NCBI GenBank assembly: GCA_900074885.1
Contig: FJUW01000007.1
Location: 1,569,609-1,633,608 of the forward strand
DNA: 64,000 nt
Reading direction: 5' to 3'
Source: Rhynchosporium graminicola
Taxonomy: Eukaryota; Ascomycota; Leotiomycetes; Helotiales; Ploettnerulaceae
Positions 45,902 to 56,579 of this stretch are shown here, piece by piece. Both the position numbers and the translations under genes were made by a program. Every line of letters starts with the position of its first letter. Within the stretch, counting starts at the first letter, position 1. A model generated the notes under the pieces. The model did not search any database. It was not told the origin of the DNA and was given only the letters and a program-made list of their open reading frames with translations.

Positions 45902-46413
45902 TGCACTTCATACACCAGAAACCTGTTGAGAATCTCTGCATTTGAGAGTCTCCACCTGGATTCAAGAGATTTGGTCTAGCAAGTCGGACTCGTGGAAGCC
46001 AACAGGATCAGCGAGGAGATGGCTGAATCCAATGATCGATTGGTAACTTCGGACCTGAAGGTAGTGAGGAGATGGAAAAGAGCAGGCAGCGAGGCAGCTT
46101 GAAGATGTTCCCTTCCCTTCCCTTCCCGGAAGGAAGCCATGACGCGCGAATTGCTCGCGTGCTCTCGCTCCTGGGTTGGGTGGATGCAGGAGTGCTCCTT
46201 CCTTCCATCTCCAGCTCGGGCTGCGAAATTCTTGGCTGTGGTCGATGTCGGTTGGCTCGCTGGGGCTGGAACTGGGCTGAATGTCCAAGACGGCAAGCTA
46301 CATCCATAGGAGGCCGTCATAAGCCACATACATACATACCTGCATGCTCTGTGTGCACTCTCAGTTGTACAGTGAGGTCGAATCGTGTTCCGTACAGCAT
46401 GATTACCATCAGA

Positions 46414-46446
<33 letters not shown>

Positions 46447-48166
46447 ACGCCCACTACGCAGACACGGATCATTACTTAGTGCCATGCTTACAAGATGGGA
46501 TTGCACATCTTAGAGACGAGCTCCCAGCAGCACATAGATGGGGTGAAGTGTATGATCTAGTCGTACTGAATGTAGAAGTGCAAACGTGATTTGGACTCGG
46601 CTTCGCGACATTGCTTGCTACCTTAGAAGGACTTGTACATTATATAAGTAAGCCATAATGAACCTTTGAGGCTCATCCCGTAGTGTCTAAACTAGCCCTA
46701 TTATGTGGTCTTTTGTTCTTGTTAACCCATAGGTATCTTCCACCACTACCACTTTGTAGATTCCCTGATCCTCCCTAAGATGTGCACATATTTTTAAAAT
46801 TCCCAAAAACCATATGAAAACTACAATGGGTGGATACTTATATCTCGGGACTTTGGATGTCGTGTGTCCACCTGCCAGAAGTGACAAAGTGGGGCCAGTT
46901 GATAAGAGCTCCCGCTCCGGGTCTTAGATCTCGGCAATTTCTTTCGTCACGCTCCGGCGCTACTGAACGTGCAGAAAATTCAACGTCCTGGGTTGCTCAC
47001 CCACCAGCTATTTGACATTGCTTCCATTCAGACTCCAACAACACCGTGATGCCATTTTTGGCCGGTGCATCAACGAAACCCCATACTCGCATCATCAGAT
47101 GCAAAACACACTTCCCGATGAGCCTCAATGGTACACAAGAATCCGGAAGCTGCACAAGGGCTTGTTGTGGCCTTGTTCGAACGCAAAAGTATGAGCAGTA
47201 TTGATGAGTTGGCGTTTGCACCCACATCGCTCTGCCATATGTTTCAGTGAGCAGCGAAGAGCCATCTTGCCGACTATGATTTCTTCCCCTGAATCTCAAG
47301 ACGTACAAGGCCGCCGCGGCTGAAGGGATTGAGTCGAAGGCAGGCTCTTGGCACTTGCCGGTTCCGACTTGGGAACCACAATGCCCACGGCCAAGACTGC
47401 TCCTTGATCAGCCAAGGGCTATGCTTCGGGCCTTATTTCTTGCGTTACGCTCCCTTGTTCTATTTACGTACTGCTTCGCTTTCGTTGTTTTTGTTGTGGC
47501 TTGGTAATTGGTTGACTGGTTGAATATATTTCCACCGTAGCCATTGTCTTCTGCCTCGCTCGGCTGGTCCAAACTCCCACGACTGGTCTTGAGCTGGATA
47601 CTTCACTTGTGTTGTATTAGACTAGAGTATCTTCAACGACCTTTGAGTGCGGAACCTCCTTTTTCTCACGTAGGTGGACCTCTGCAATTTGTCTGTTGGG
47701 ACATGAATATATATCGAGAACGGCTCTTTCTTGAAGGAAGACCTCAAAATACTGGCCTTCTGATGGGAGTTGAGGGATCGTGTGGTAGGTAGACCTCGAG
47801 ACATCATTTCAAAATTCTTCATGTACGGTAGAAGGATATTGGATTTGAAATGCTTATCATTTGGGAAAATTGTCGACTGCATCACTCGGAGAATGTCAAT
47901 GTGTAAATTATGTAGCGAATGCTACTTGCAATTGTGACACAATGGCTGTTTCCGAAGGTTGAAATGATTCCAGAAAGCCCCGTGATGCTGCTGCTCTGCT
48001 GGCCAAAAGTGTAGCCACATCGGTTTGGAGATTCTTGACATTGTTCACACATCAAGTCCGCTAACCACGCCAATCCAAAGATAGGTGTCCGGCGCACTCC
48101 TCACAAAAATCCAGTGACCCAGCTGAGCCCACACATCGAGAGCCGCCCTTGACTGCCCGCATCAGA
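45902..48166. other. Intergenic region
   Basis: Contains the promoter of the CAS1-type gene (right of 45902) and the 3' side of the BTB gene at 48.2 kb. I see no other gene. A TA run lies at 46419-46446. Confidence 0.4.
46419..46446. repeat. TA dinucleotide microsatellite
   Basis: About 14 TA units, similar to the run beside the assembly gap. Confidence 0.9.
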
Positions 48167-48912
48167 TCAAGTTTCTGGGACAAGGTAATCCTCTGCTTTT
48201 ATGTTCTGACGTATTGGTGGAATATCTCTTGCAAGAGCAGACAGAACGTCCAAAAGAAATTCAGCAGGTGTATCCACAGTAAGGTATAGTCCCTTGACCT
48301 TTGCCCATGTCAAGCTGCTAGCAGATTGATCGATGATGCAAAGCCTGAGCTTGCTCTCTGGCGAGGTTTCTTTGTATATGTATTCCAGCCATCTCAAGGG
48401 TAAACATTTCGCCGCCAATAACAGAACGATTGCCTCGTTTTGCAGTTTCGGCATGAGCATGCGGTCGGCAAGAATATATAGGGCATACAGTTTTGCGCCG
48501 TAAGCATTGCCCCATTCCGCTTTCCAAGTGTCCGTCTTCTGCGTGTACATCCATGATTGTATAGCTCCGAAAGTCCCGGGCCATGCGAAATCTTCGATAG
48601 TAAACGTTTGTGTCTGACCTTCTATGAACAGGCCATTGAACGCGTTGTCGAGTACTGGTGAATAGTAACAGGCAACACTTTTGTGCATGATGTACTTGCA
48701 ATCGGGCTTGGTTTCATGGCCTTTCATGATGATAGTGACCATCTCGTGATGTTGATCACTGACGCTCTGTTAGCGGCCGATTCGAACATGTCTATCTTCT
48801 TCGAGACTCACCAGAGGCTGAGAGCTTTCTTCGCTGGGACATCAAAAGGGTGGATCAATTGAGCGGCTTGAGCTGGCGTGTCACCTGCCGGAGGAGACTC
48901 GGATAACGTCAT
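48167..48912 (-). CDS. BTB/POZ domain protein
   Basis: Two exons: 48912-48812 and 48764-48167; 47-nt intron with branch GCTAAC and acceptor ACAGAG; 232 residues. Exon 1 gives MTLSESPPAGDTPAQAAQLI. The BTB fold follows: HHEMVTIIMKGHETKPDCKY, IMHKSVACYYSPVLDNAFNG, then FGAIQSWMYTQKTD and ALYILADRMLMPKLQNEAIV. These show the canonical order of strand, H-K-x-x-L/V-x-x-Y-S-x-x-x-x-x-A-F and L-Y-x-L-A-D-x-x-x-M-P-x-L-Q-N. It is closer to ordinary fungal BTB proteins than the 25-29 kb copies are. The acceptor choice is forced: the AG two bases earlier gives a stop. Likely a dimerising adaptor; partner unknown. Confidence 0.8.
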
Positions 48913-50126
48913 GATGGGAATTTGAGTGGCTGGAAGCGGAGGCTTGTTAGCACGATCAGCTTTGAACTTGAGAGGATATTCGCTTGCCCATGACGGACTA
49001 ACACCGACTGCGTTCTGCTATCTGATGGAGTCAGAAACAGGATGTCTCCCGACACCAGTGGAAGCGTGCTTGACCTCGTTGTTCTGACGACGTTGTGGGA
49101 AAGGGGGAAGGATGCAGTTTCCCAGATATGATAGATCTCGCTTGGAGATGGTGCTAGGGAGCGGCGACAGAATTTCACCTTTGATCTTCTCATACCAAGC
49201 ACACTCAATCCTTACAAGATTATTTCCCCCTGTTGGTTCAGATAGAATCTCAAAGCTTGCTAATACGGGTCCTAAGCATAACACAAGTCTTCCAGCATTT
49301 GCTCTGCATTGCTGCCTTGTAATTGACGGTCACCACGCCTGACTCTAGCCAGTATCATGTAACGCTTTTAACATCATACCAGGGAGGTGACAATTGACAG
49401 TCTGTGACTTGATCAGCAATTCTCTCTCGTACTTTCTCAACAGTTGAAATATTCCATTTTCCAGGTAACATTCAGTGTTCAGGGTAAAGGAAGGACGAGC
49501 TCTTTGCTCAGTTGAGCGAAATTAGCAGCAGGAGAATATCAAGTCAAAAATTTAATGAGTTACTCTCTTTATGAAGTCTTGAAGCTACCGACCTTTTTCA
49601 AGTACCAATACGCTCAGTCACTAGGTGTATCACATCGTACACGCTTGCTGCTGTGCAAGTTTCCAGCGACGGTAAGGCAAGAAACACAACACTTTGCACA
49701 ACCTGGGCAGAAGGTATCAGATCTTCTTCGGTATGGAGTCAACGCGATATGGAATTACGAGAAGTCTGAACAATGCAACCGGACTTGAATAGTTCAAAGC
49801 TACGATAGGTCAACCTCTTTACCCACCACAGAGGAGCACACACTTCTTAATTCTAGGGTAATCATTGACGGATTTAGCGTTTCGAGGGTTGGAACGTTAA
49901 TCTAATGGAAATTTGTTGGTTTCTATGATTCGTATTACAAACACACTCAATCCCAGTATTGTGCAAAATGTACGACAGAAGAAGAGATTCAGATGTCGTT
50001 AATGATGTGTCTCTAAATGCACGCCAATTTTATAATATTCACACCCCATATCTGACTGCCCCACTACAACCACACGGCACCGCTGGCAATCCGGAGCGAC
50101 TCGCTTGAAATGATACTCAATCCGAC
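48913..50126. other. Divergent intergenic region
   Basis: Separates the BTB gene (-) from the AIM3-like gene (+). Open frames of 60-100 codons near 49.0-49.3 and 49.55-49.8 kb show no motifs. No gene called. Confidence 0.4.
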
Positions 50127-51407
50127 ATGCCTGATATCAAAGAAATAGCAAAAGGTGGATGGCATCCAAAGGGCAAAGATGGAAAATCCAAGGAATCATG
50201 GCGGGGTGACTTTAAGGGCATCGATCAAATATCAGGATGGATGGGAAAGAAGAAGGGTGCAAGTGGAGGGGACGACGATGAACATATCTCACGACCGCTA
50301 CATTCACTGAAGGATCCGTCTGCTTTCGGACCTCCTCCAAAAAATGTTAATTACCACGGCGGTGCAGCTTTACCAAACCAAACTACGCCAGATACAGGAG
50401 GATGGGGAGCAACCCTGTCCAGAGATGAGATAAGGGCAAAGAAGGAAGCGGAAGAGGAGGAGGCACGGAGAGAGGCAGAAGAGGCAGCAAAGCCAAAAGG
50501 TCCTCCTGTGCCGTATAGAAAAGACACAACAGGTCTTTCGACCGCACATCTGCCTCCACCTCCAGGGCGCAAAGATGGAGCAGATGGAAGGAATCCTGCC
50601 CCAGCAGACAAACCTAAACCTCCCGGGCTTCCGCCACGACTTCCACCAAGGCAGAATTCCAACAGTACACCACCTCTGCCTCCTCCATATCCTGTCAAGA
50701 CACCTGAGCCGGATGCTCATCGTGGAGTCCTCAATCAGGGAGCTTTGAGCAGGCTCGGAGCTGCTGGTGTGTCTGTGCCTGGATTCGGCATCAGTGGAGC
50801 AAAATCAAAGCAGCCTTTACCTCCTCCATCTAGATCTTCAACCCAAAGTCCTGTTATTGCTCCATCCGTGAACAACTCACAGCTCAACGAGCTCCAATCC
50901 CGCTTCTCGCGGCTGTCTTCCACATCTACACCTAAGCCCGAAGCGCCAAGTCAGGGCACTACATTTGCACAAAAACAAGCTGCGCTAAAGACAGCTTCCT
51001 CGTTTCGAAACGACCCATCTTCGGTGTCGATAAGTGATGCTAAGACAGCAGCGAGCACTGCAAATAATTTCCGGGAACGGCATGGGGAGCAAGTCAAGAC
51101 TGGGTGGCAGTCAGCAAACAAGTTAAACACGAAATACGGGATAACGGATAAAGTAGGAGCTTATGGAGCGCCGCCAGCAACTGCACAAGAACCAGAAACT
51201 CAAAGCCCTCAAGCTGGCATGAGAGGCAATACAAATGGTAGTCCGCTTGATGGGCTAGGAGTAGGCACACTGGGCAAGAAAAAGCCACCGCCGCCTCCAC
51301 CTGCTAAGAGGAAAGATCTGATGGGAAGTGGAGTTGGGCAAGAGCCCTTGCCGCCGCCAATACCACTGTCGAGTAAACCTAAGCCTCCAGTAAGTGGTAA
51401 CCATTAG
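50127..51407 (+). CDS. AIM3: AIM3-like proline-rich protein (N-terminal type)
   Basis: 426 residues, one exon. The start region (GGWHPKGKDGKSKESWRGDF then SGWMGKKKG) and PLHSLKDPSAFGPPPKNVNY match the fungal family related to yeast Aim3, an actin-patch protein that binds the BAR/SH3 protein Rvs167 at endocytic sites. The rest is disordered, with polyproline SH3 ligands (LPPPPGRKDG, LPPRLPPRQ, TPPLPPPYP, KKPPPPPPAKRK, LPPPIPLSSKPKPP), a helical charged stretch (KKEAEEEEARREAEEAAKPK) and a conserved block (LNELQSRFSRLS; FAQKQAALKTASSFRNDPSS). The next gene, 303 bp on, encodes what looks like the C-terminal half of the same family. A good donor (GTAAGT, 51391) just before the stop allows a fused product. 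Confidence 0.82.
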   Translation: MPDIKEIAKGGWHPKGKDGKSKESWRGDFKGIDQISGWMGKKKGASGGDDDEHISRPLHSLKDPSAFGPPPKNVNYHGGAALPNQTTPDTGGWGATLSRDEIRAKKEAEEEEARREAEEAAKPKGPPVPYRKDTTGLSTAHLPPPPGRKDGADGRNPAPADKPKPPGLPPRLPPRQNSNSTPPLPPPYPVKTPEPDAHRGVLNQGALSRLGAAGVSVPGFGISGAKSKQPLPPPSRSSTQSPVIAPSVNNSQLNELQSRFSRLSSTSTPKPEAPSQGTTFAQKQAALKTASSFRNDPSSVSISDAKTAASTANNFRERHGEQVKTGWQSANKLNTKYGITDKVGAYGAPPATAQEPETQSPQAGMRGNTNGSPLDGLGVGTLGKKKPPPPPPAKRKDLMGSGVGQEPLPPPIPLSSKPKPPVSGNH

Positions 51408-51710
51408 CGAACTGTTGTCATTATTTAGCACCTATCTATCATCAAGCGCCACGTTGTGTTTATTATAATCCATTAACTACCTCAAAATTTCATGTCATTC
51501 CAATGTATTTTGCCTTAAGCGAAACGTTCGAATACTGGGCGTACGAGGTCATGACTGTGACCGGCTTGGGGTTATGTTTTGAGATTCGTGACTCTACTTT
51601 CGTCAAATGCACTTCACAGTAACATCTTGACTCCTCTCGATCCTTCAGCCTTTCAGATATATCGTGGAACAGTTCCATCTTTCACCTGCTCCTTCTTCAG
51701 CTTTCTTGTT

Positions 51711-52691
51711 ATGTTAGACAGGCTTCTCCAGTTTCTTCGGCACGAGAAAAAACCTCGCCGTGGGCAGCAACAGTCAGCTACTCGAAGACTACATAGACCC
51801 AAAACGCTAACAACTCAGCCGTCTAGTCCTTCTCGTAACCAACCCGTAGATCTCGATCTAGATCTTAAATCGCAATGGTTCGTCAAGGGACAATTTCCAC
51901 CTCGAACAGTCTCCGCGAAATCATATACTACCTCCTCAGGTTGGAGCTCATCTGGTAGCCGCAAATCCCATTGGCTTGTCGCTCATATGCGCTTCGCGGA
52001 CCTGTCGAGCACCAAGATACGCGTTTCGTGGGATGGCAGCAGTCCAGAATACACAGTCAAAGCTGAACAAAGACATACGCCTCCACCACCTCCGCTCAGC
52101 AGACGGGAACTCGAGGAATGTCGTGAAAGGTATGCCACATTGCACCTAGTGCTGTCCCAAAGAAGCTCTAGCTGACATGGAACCACTAGATACTCCGAAC
52201 AAGTAGCCGCATGGAGTGAATCCCAGATGGGCAGCAAAGTCGGTAATGGTGAGTGCTGGACGCTCGCCAACGAAGCTCTCAAAGCCGTCGCCACCACTTA
52301 CAAAGCCCACAACCAAGAACCATGTATGGCCTCCCAGAGTCTCGTACATGGTCATATTCTCTACACCTACATTCCAACGCAATCCCGCCAGCCAGTTCCC
52401 GCCGGCGGAATCCTCGCGGCGGGCGTTGCGAGAGGTGATATTATCCAGATTCTGAAGGCTAAATTTGAGTCTGCAGATGGTGGGTGGCAGACTGCTGGGG
52501 ATCCAGATCATACGGCTGTTATCACGGGCGTTGATCCGGATGGCACGTTGAGAGTCGTGCAGCAGAATGTCGGTGGGAAGAAGATCGTTATGAAGGGTAC
52601 TTATGATATGAATGAGATGACAACTGGGGAGGTCAGGATCTTTAGAGCTGTCGGTGCAGATTGGCTTGGCGAGTTGAATACAGACTGGTGA
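51711..52691 (+). CDS. AIM3/BBC1 C-terminal cysteine-proteinase-fold protein
   Basis: Two exons: 51711-52129 and 52190-52691; 60-nt intron, phase 2; 306 residues. After a basic, disordered head come DLKSQWFVKGQFPP and SGSRKSHWLVAHMRFADLSS, then a domain starting GSKVGNGECWTLANEALKAV and ending DPDHTAVITGVDPDGTLRVV, VRIFRAVGADWLGELNTDW. I recognise this as the C-terminal domain of fungal BBC1/AIM3 proteins, which has a papain/NlpC-like fold. Cys162 and His247 occupy positions expected for a catalytic pair, but activity is unproven. ATG 51711 is the last in-frame Met before the conserved part; the frame is open from 51579. It probably works with the upstream AIM3-like protein at actin patches. 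Confidence 0.8.
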
Positions 52692-53866
52692 TGTGGATTT
52701 TCAGGGGAATAGATTGTGACTTGCAGACTGAGGCTTCCGTGGATCCTCTTGCATTCCTTTAGGACTAGCACGAAGAGTGGTTCGACTTGAATAGCATTTA
52801 GAGAATTTTGCACACAGTGTAAGATCTTTCAGGCCAGTTCATGTGCTCTCTTACCTCTGCTTCGCTCCGCGTACAAAATGCATAGTGCGTTTGAGCTCCG
52901 ATACTGAGTAAAGTCGTCTTCCGCAACACAACAAGTTATCTTCATAAAGTCATCAAACATTCATCTGACTTTGATATACCCTTTCAGCTCGAAAGAAATA
53001 TAGAAACCTGTCACAATTGCCTAGGAATTGGATTAGTTTCATTCAGTCATCTACACATTGTCAGCTGCTTTTACTCCATTTAGCACCATACGGATTCCCG
53101 TATGAGTAATTGGTTCAGGGTTCCTGGGGACATCTCGCATTGTTATTCGAAACGGATGTCAAGGTGTCAAAGAGCAGTGTGAAAGATATGTGTGGGCCTC
53201 ACTGAGCTGAAGGTTATCAGTCTTGCAAGTCTCTCGAGGTAGCGACGGAGCAATTTACTTTGTGTTCGGCGAACCCATCGGGTGTGTAGATTCTTGTTTC
53301 CAACATTTAGGCACTCAGATCCTTAGGAAATTTTTGTTGATATTCTGAGATGAAAATCCTACTTCCTCTATATACAGGCTCGTTTTGGTAGATGTCCTAT
53401 GCTTGCGATGGCAGTTCCGCGACTCTGAGGCTGGAGCTCACTCGCTACTCGCTTTACAGAATTTGTGGTAGATCTCATCACGCCGCTGGGATGAAGTGCT
53501 GCCCAGGCAGAAAAAAAAAGCGGGCTTCGCCTCCGATGCTGTCTCATGATAAATATTATGACAGAGGTTCATTACAAAGACAGATGCAAAGTTTCCGAAA
53601 TGTGTCTCTCGTTTATTTTAGAGAGTAGTTCATTTTTCTTCTTTAGCTCTTGCTCTCAAGCGCTTTGCTCTTAGCTGTACTGTGGAAAGACTTTCCCCTA
53701 AAGCTTAGCGAGGGTGACAACAGAGCTACCACATTGGCATCCGTCACCCTCTTCCGACCCACAAGACTAGACACTGGTAGGAAAGTCTATATAGTCCCTC
53801 AGTCCTTTCTCTTACCCCGATGCTCTTCAATCGTTTTGTTTTCTCGTTATTTCCCTCAAATCAACC
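52692..53866. other. Intergenic region upstream of BOR1
   Basis: No gene found. The last ~200 bp, with pyrimidine-rich runs (TCCCTCAAATCAACC before the ATG), are the likely BOR1 leader. Confidence 0.4.
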
Positions 53867-56069
53867 ATGCAAAGGTCAAACACTTCCTCAGCCACTAACG
53901 TTCCAGGTAGGATGCCAGGAACTTCCAACCATCCAGTAACAGGATCCAATACAGAGAAAGATCAGTCAGAACCCATCAGAAAAGATGCAACGACTTCCGA
54001 ATCAAAAACTTCGGATTACACTGTCGACGGCCTCAAAGGATGGAGAAGATTCCGAGCGCTGCGGCCGTGTCGTGGAATGTATTACGATATCCGACGTCGG
54101 CTTCCTTACTACAAAAGCGATATCACGGATGCTTTCACTTACCGTACTTTTGCCAGTACTGTGCGCATGTACTTCATCAAGTGAGTTCCCTAGGATTGAA
54201 TAAACATCAATACTAAGCGATATCAATGAAGTCTACTTCCGGCTCTTGCATTTACTCTCGATATGCAGCGCCGGACTGGTGGTTTCTACAGCGTCAATGA
54301 GTCGCTCTTTGCGTCCGCTTTAGCAGCTATGGTCTTCAGCACGATAAGTGTGCAGCCTCTGACTATCGTTGGTATCACTGGTCTGATCTCGCTCTTCAAC
54401 TACACTATCTACGATATCATCAAGATATTCGATGTGACGCTGTATGCGCGCTTCATGGCCTGGACTGCTATCTGGGCGGCAATATGGCATTGGCTGGTTG
54501 CAGTGTGGAACCTATGCGATTACATGCGCTATGTGACGGACTTCTCGAGCGAGACGTTCGGAATGTATGTAGGAATCATTTACATGAGTAAGCTCTCCTT
54601 GGGTTGTCCATGGAGAACGGAGCTGACACACGAATAGTCAAGGGAGTCGAAGAATTGGTCAGCTTGTTTGATTCCTGCGGAAGTATTGATGGGTATCTGA
54701 GCTGTGTTATTGCCATTCTCTACTTTGGGACTGTGTATACTCTAGAAAAGATTGGTGGTGGGGTGCTAGGGAAACCATGGGCTCGAGGACTTCTCGCTGA
54801 TTATGCGTATCCCGTAAGCCTGAACAATTATCTCCTATTGGAAGATCGGCTAAGTGACAATTGGCGCAGATCGCCACTATCTTCTGGGTTGGCTTTTCTC
54901 ACATCCCGGGTACGATCAAAAGAGCCAATATCAGCACTTTACCTATAAGCCGAGCGTTCTATCCAACCCAGCCGAGGAGCTGGCTGATTGACTTCTGGAC
55001 TCTCGACGTAAAATGGGTATTCGTGGCTATGCCTTTTGGGTTCTTGGTTATGCTTCTCTTTTACTACGATCATGTAAGTCCTAATGACCATGCCGACTAG
55101 AAACAATAAAAGGTAAACTAATACATACGACAGAACGTCAGCAGCTTGACAGCACAAGCCAAGCAGTACCCCCTCAAGAAGCCTGGTGGGTTTCACTGGG
55201 ACTTCTTCTTGCTCGGATGCACGACCTTCATCTCTGGAATCATTGGGATACCGTTACCAAATGGTCTGGTTCCACAGGTAAAGAGATCCCGATGCGTGAT
55301 TGTGATCTCTGCTGAATTTCCGATCCCTCTCAGGCACCTGTCCATACCGAATCTCTCACAGTCTACGAGACCGATCTGCAGATCATCGCTACCGACGAAG
55401 GCGAAGGAAATGAGATCCGTCGTCCAGCAGTCCGAGCATCAGGCGTAGTCGAGCAGAGAGCCTCCCATTTTCTCATGGGTCTGGCCATCATCGGTACGAT
55501 GACAAGACCTCTCTTGATCGTGCTACACACGATGCCACGAGCAATCTTCTGTGGAGTCTTCTTTGTTGTTGGAGTTAGTACCATTCCCATTCTTCGTATA
55601 CGAAATGTTTCTGATGTCAGATTGGTACAGTGGGGCTCCATTGAAAGTAACGGCATCACAAAGAAACTGCTCTTCCTCATGAGCGAGCAACGCTTCATCC
55701 AGCGTAGCGAGCCACTTCTTCAAGTTCGAAGATGTAAAATCTGGCTTTATCTGCTATGTCAAATTGTAGGTGTTATCCTGCCGGTAGCGATTTCGCAGAC
55801 GATAGCAGCAATAGGTAAGTCCTCAAAGTCTTTCAACTTCCTTCACCAGGTCAGGTTTCTTTGAGAGATTCTGACATTTTCAAGGCTTCCCGGTCTTAGT
55901 ATGCATCCTTATACCTTTTCGTTGGAAGACTATGCCTAAGTGGTTCACGGTCAAAGAACTGGAAATCATGGATGATTTGACGGCGAATAATGAGGTCGTG
56001 CTTGCGAGTTTGGGCGGGGCGCCGAAACTTCCACAGACATCATCAGTAGAGGGGAATGGCGTGGAATAA
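53867..56069 (+). CDS. BOR1: Borate/bicarbonate transporter (SLC4, BOR1)
   Basis: Plasma-membrane anion transporter that exports borate; yeast Bor1 confers boron tolerance. Eight exons: 53867-54180, 54232-54587, 54638-54813, 54870-55073, 55134-55277, 55334-55573, 55631-55814, 55885-56069. All seven introns are 50-70 nt. The total is 1803 nt, 600 residues (yeast Bor1: 576). After a Ser/Thr-rich cytosolic head come GWRRFRALRPCRGMYYDIRR and RLPYYKSDITDAF. Transmembrane helices with SLC4 signatures follow: SALAAMVFSTISVQPLTIVG, ISLFNYTIYDIIK, FLLGCTTFISGIIGIPLPNG, GLVPQAPVHTESL, SHFLMGLAIIGTMTRPLLIV. Each splice restores one of these blocks. Ends in a short hydrophilic tail. No defects seen. Confidence 0.95.
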
Positions 56070-56579
56070 GGACCTAGTGAGAGCGAGACAGGGATACCGA
56101 GATAGGTGTCTGGAAGTCATGCTCGCACTAGGCGGGTTTGTAGACCGTTAGTTGAGCAATAACCATGGCAGACATAGATTGTAGTTTGAAAAATTGAAGT
56201 GAAAATGAGCACTCATACTCTCAGAGCTTGATTTTGCCTGTTCCTTCCGGGGCTTTTGCTCTATTGGCTTTTGAGGTATCCAGAAACGATGCTCCCCAGC
56301 TGTTGGGGGGGTGCAACTACTACCCAGGTCTGGCCTGGCCGTATCTGCTGAAGTAAGTCAAGAGTGCATCACAATTCATATGAAGTTGTTCTGGAGTGAG
56401 TTCGTGGCTTTGAGAGCTTATGCTTTTTAAGTGTCGCGCTTAATTTGCGATTGAGCATCTTGAATAATCGAAGTCCTGACTGTTTGCCCATGACTCTGGT
56501 TCCATGAAGTGTCGAAATCTTAGTATAGTTTCGTGACTTTAGAAGTTGTATAGTCGAGTTATGATGTACGCCATACTCA
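56070..56579. other. Convergent 3' spacer
   Basis: 510 bp between the stops of BOR1 (+) and the SET-domain gene (-). No gene; a 94-codon frame at 56369-56653 (-) overlaps the SET gene out of frame. Confidence 0.45.

Noticed and set aside
46008..46506. Minus-strand frames of 99-176 codons upstream of the CAS1-type gene
   Set aside because: They overlap each other in different frames and one runs through a TA microsatellite; more likely leader and promoter DNA.
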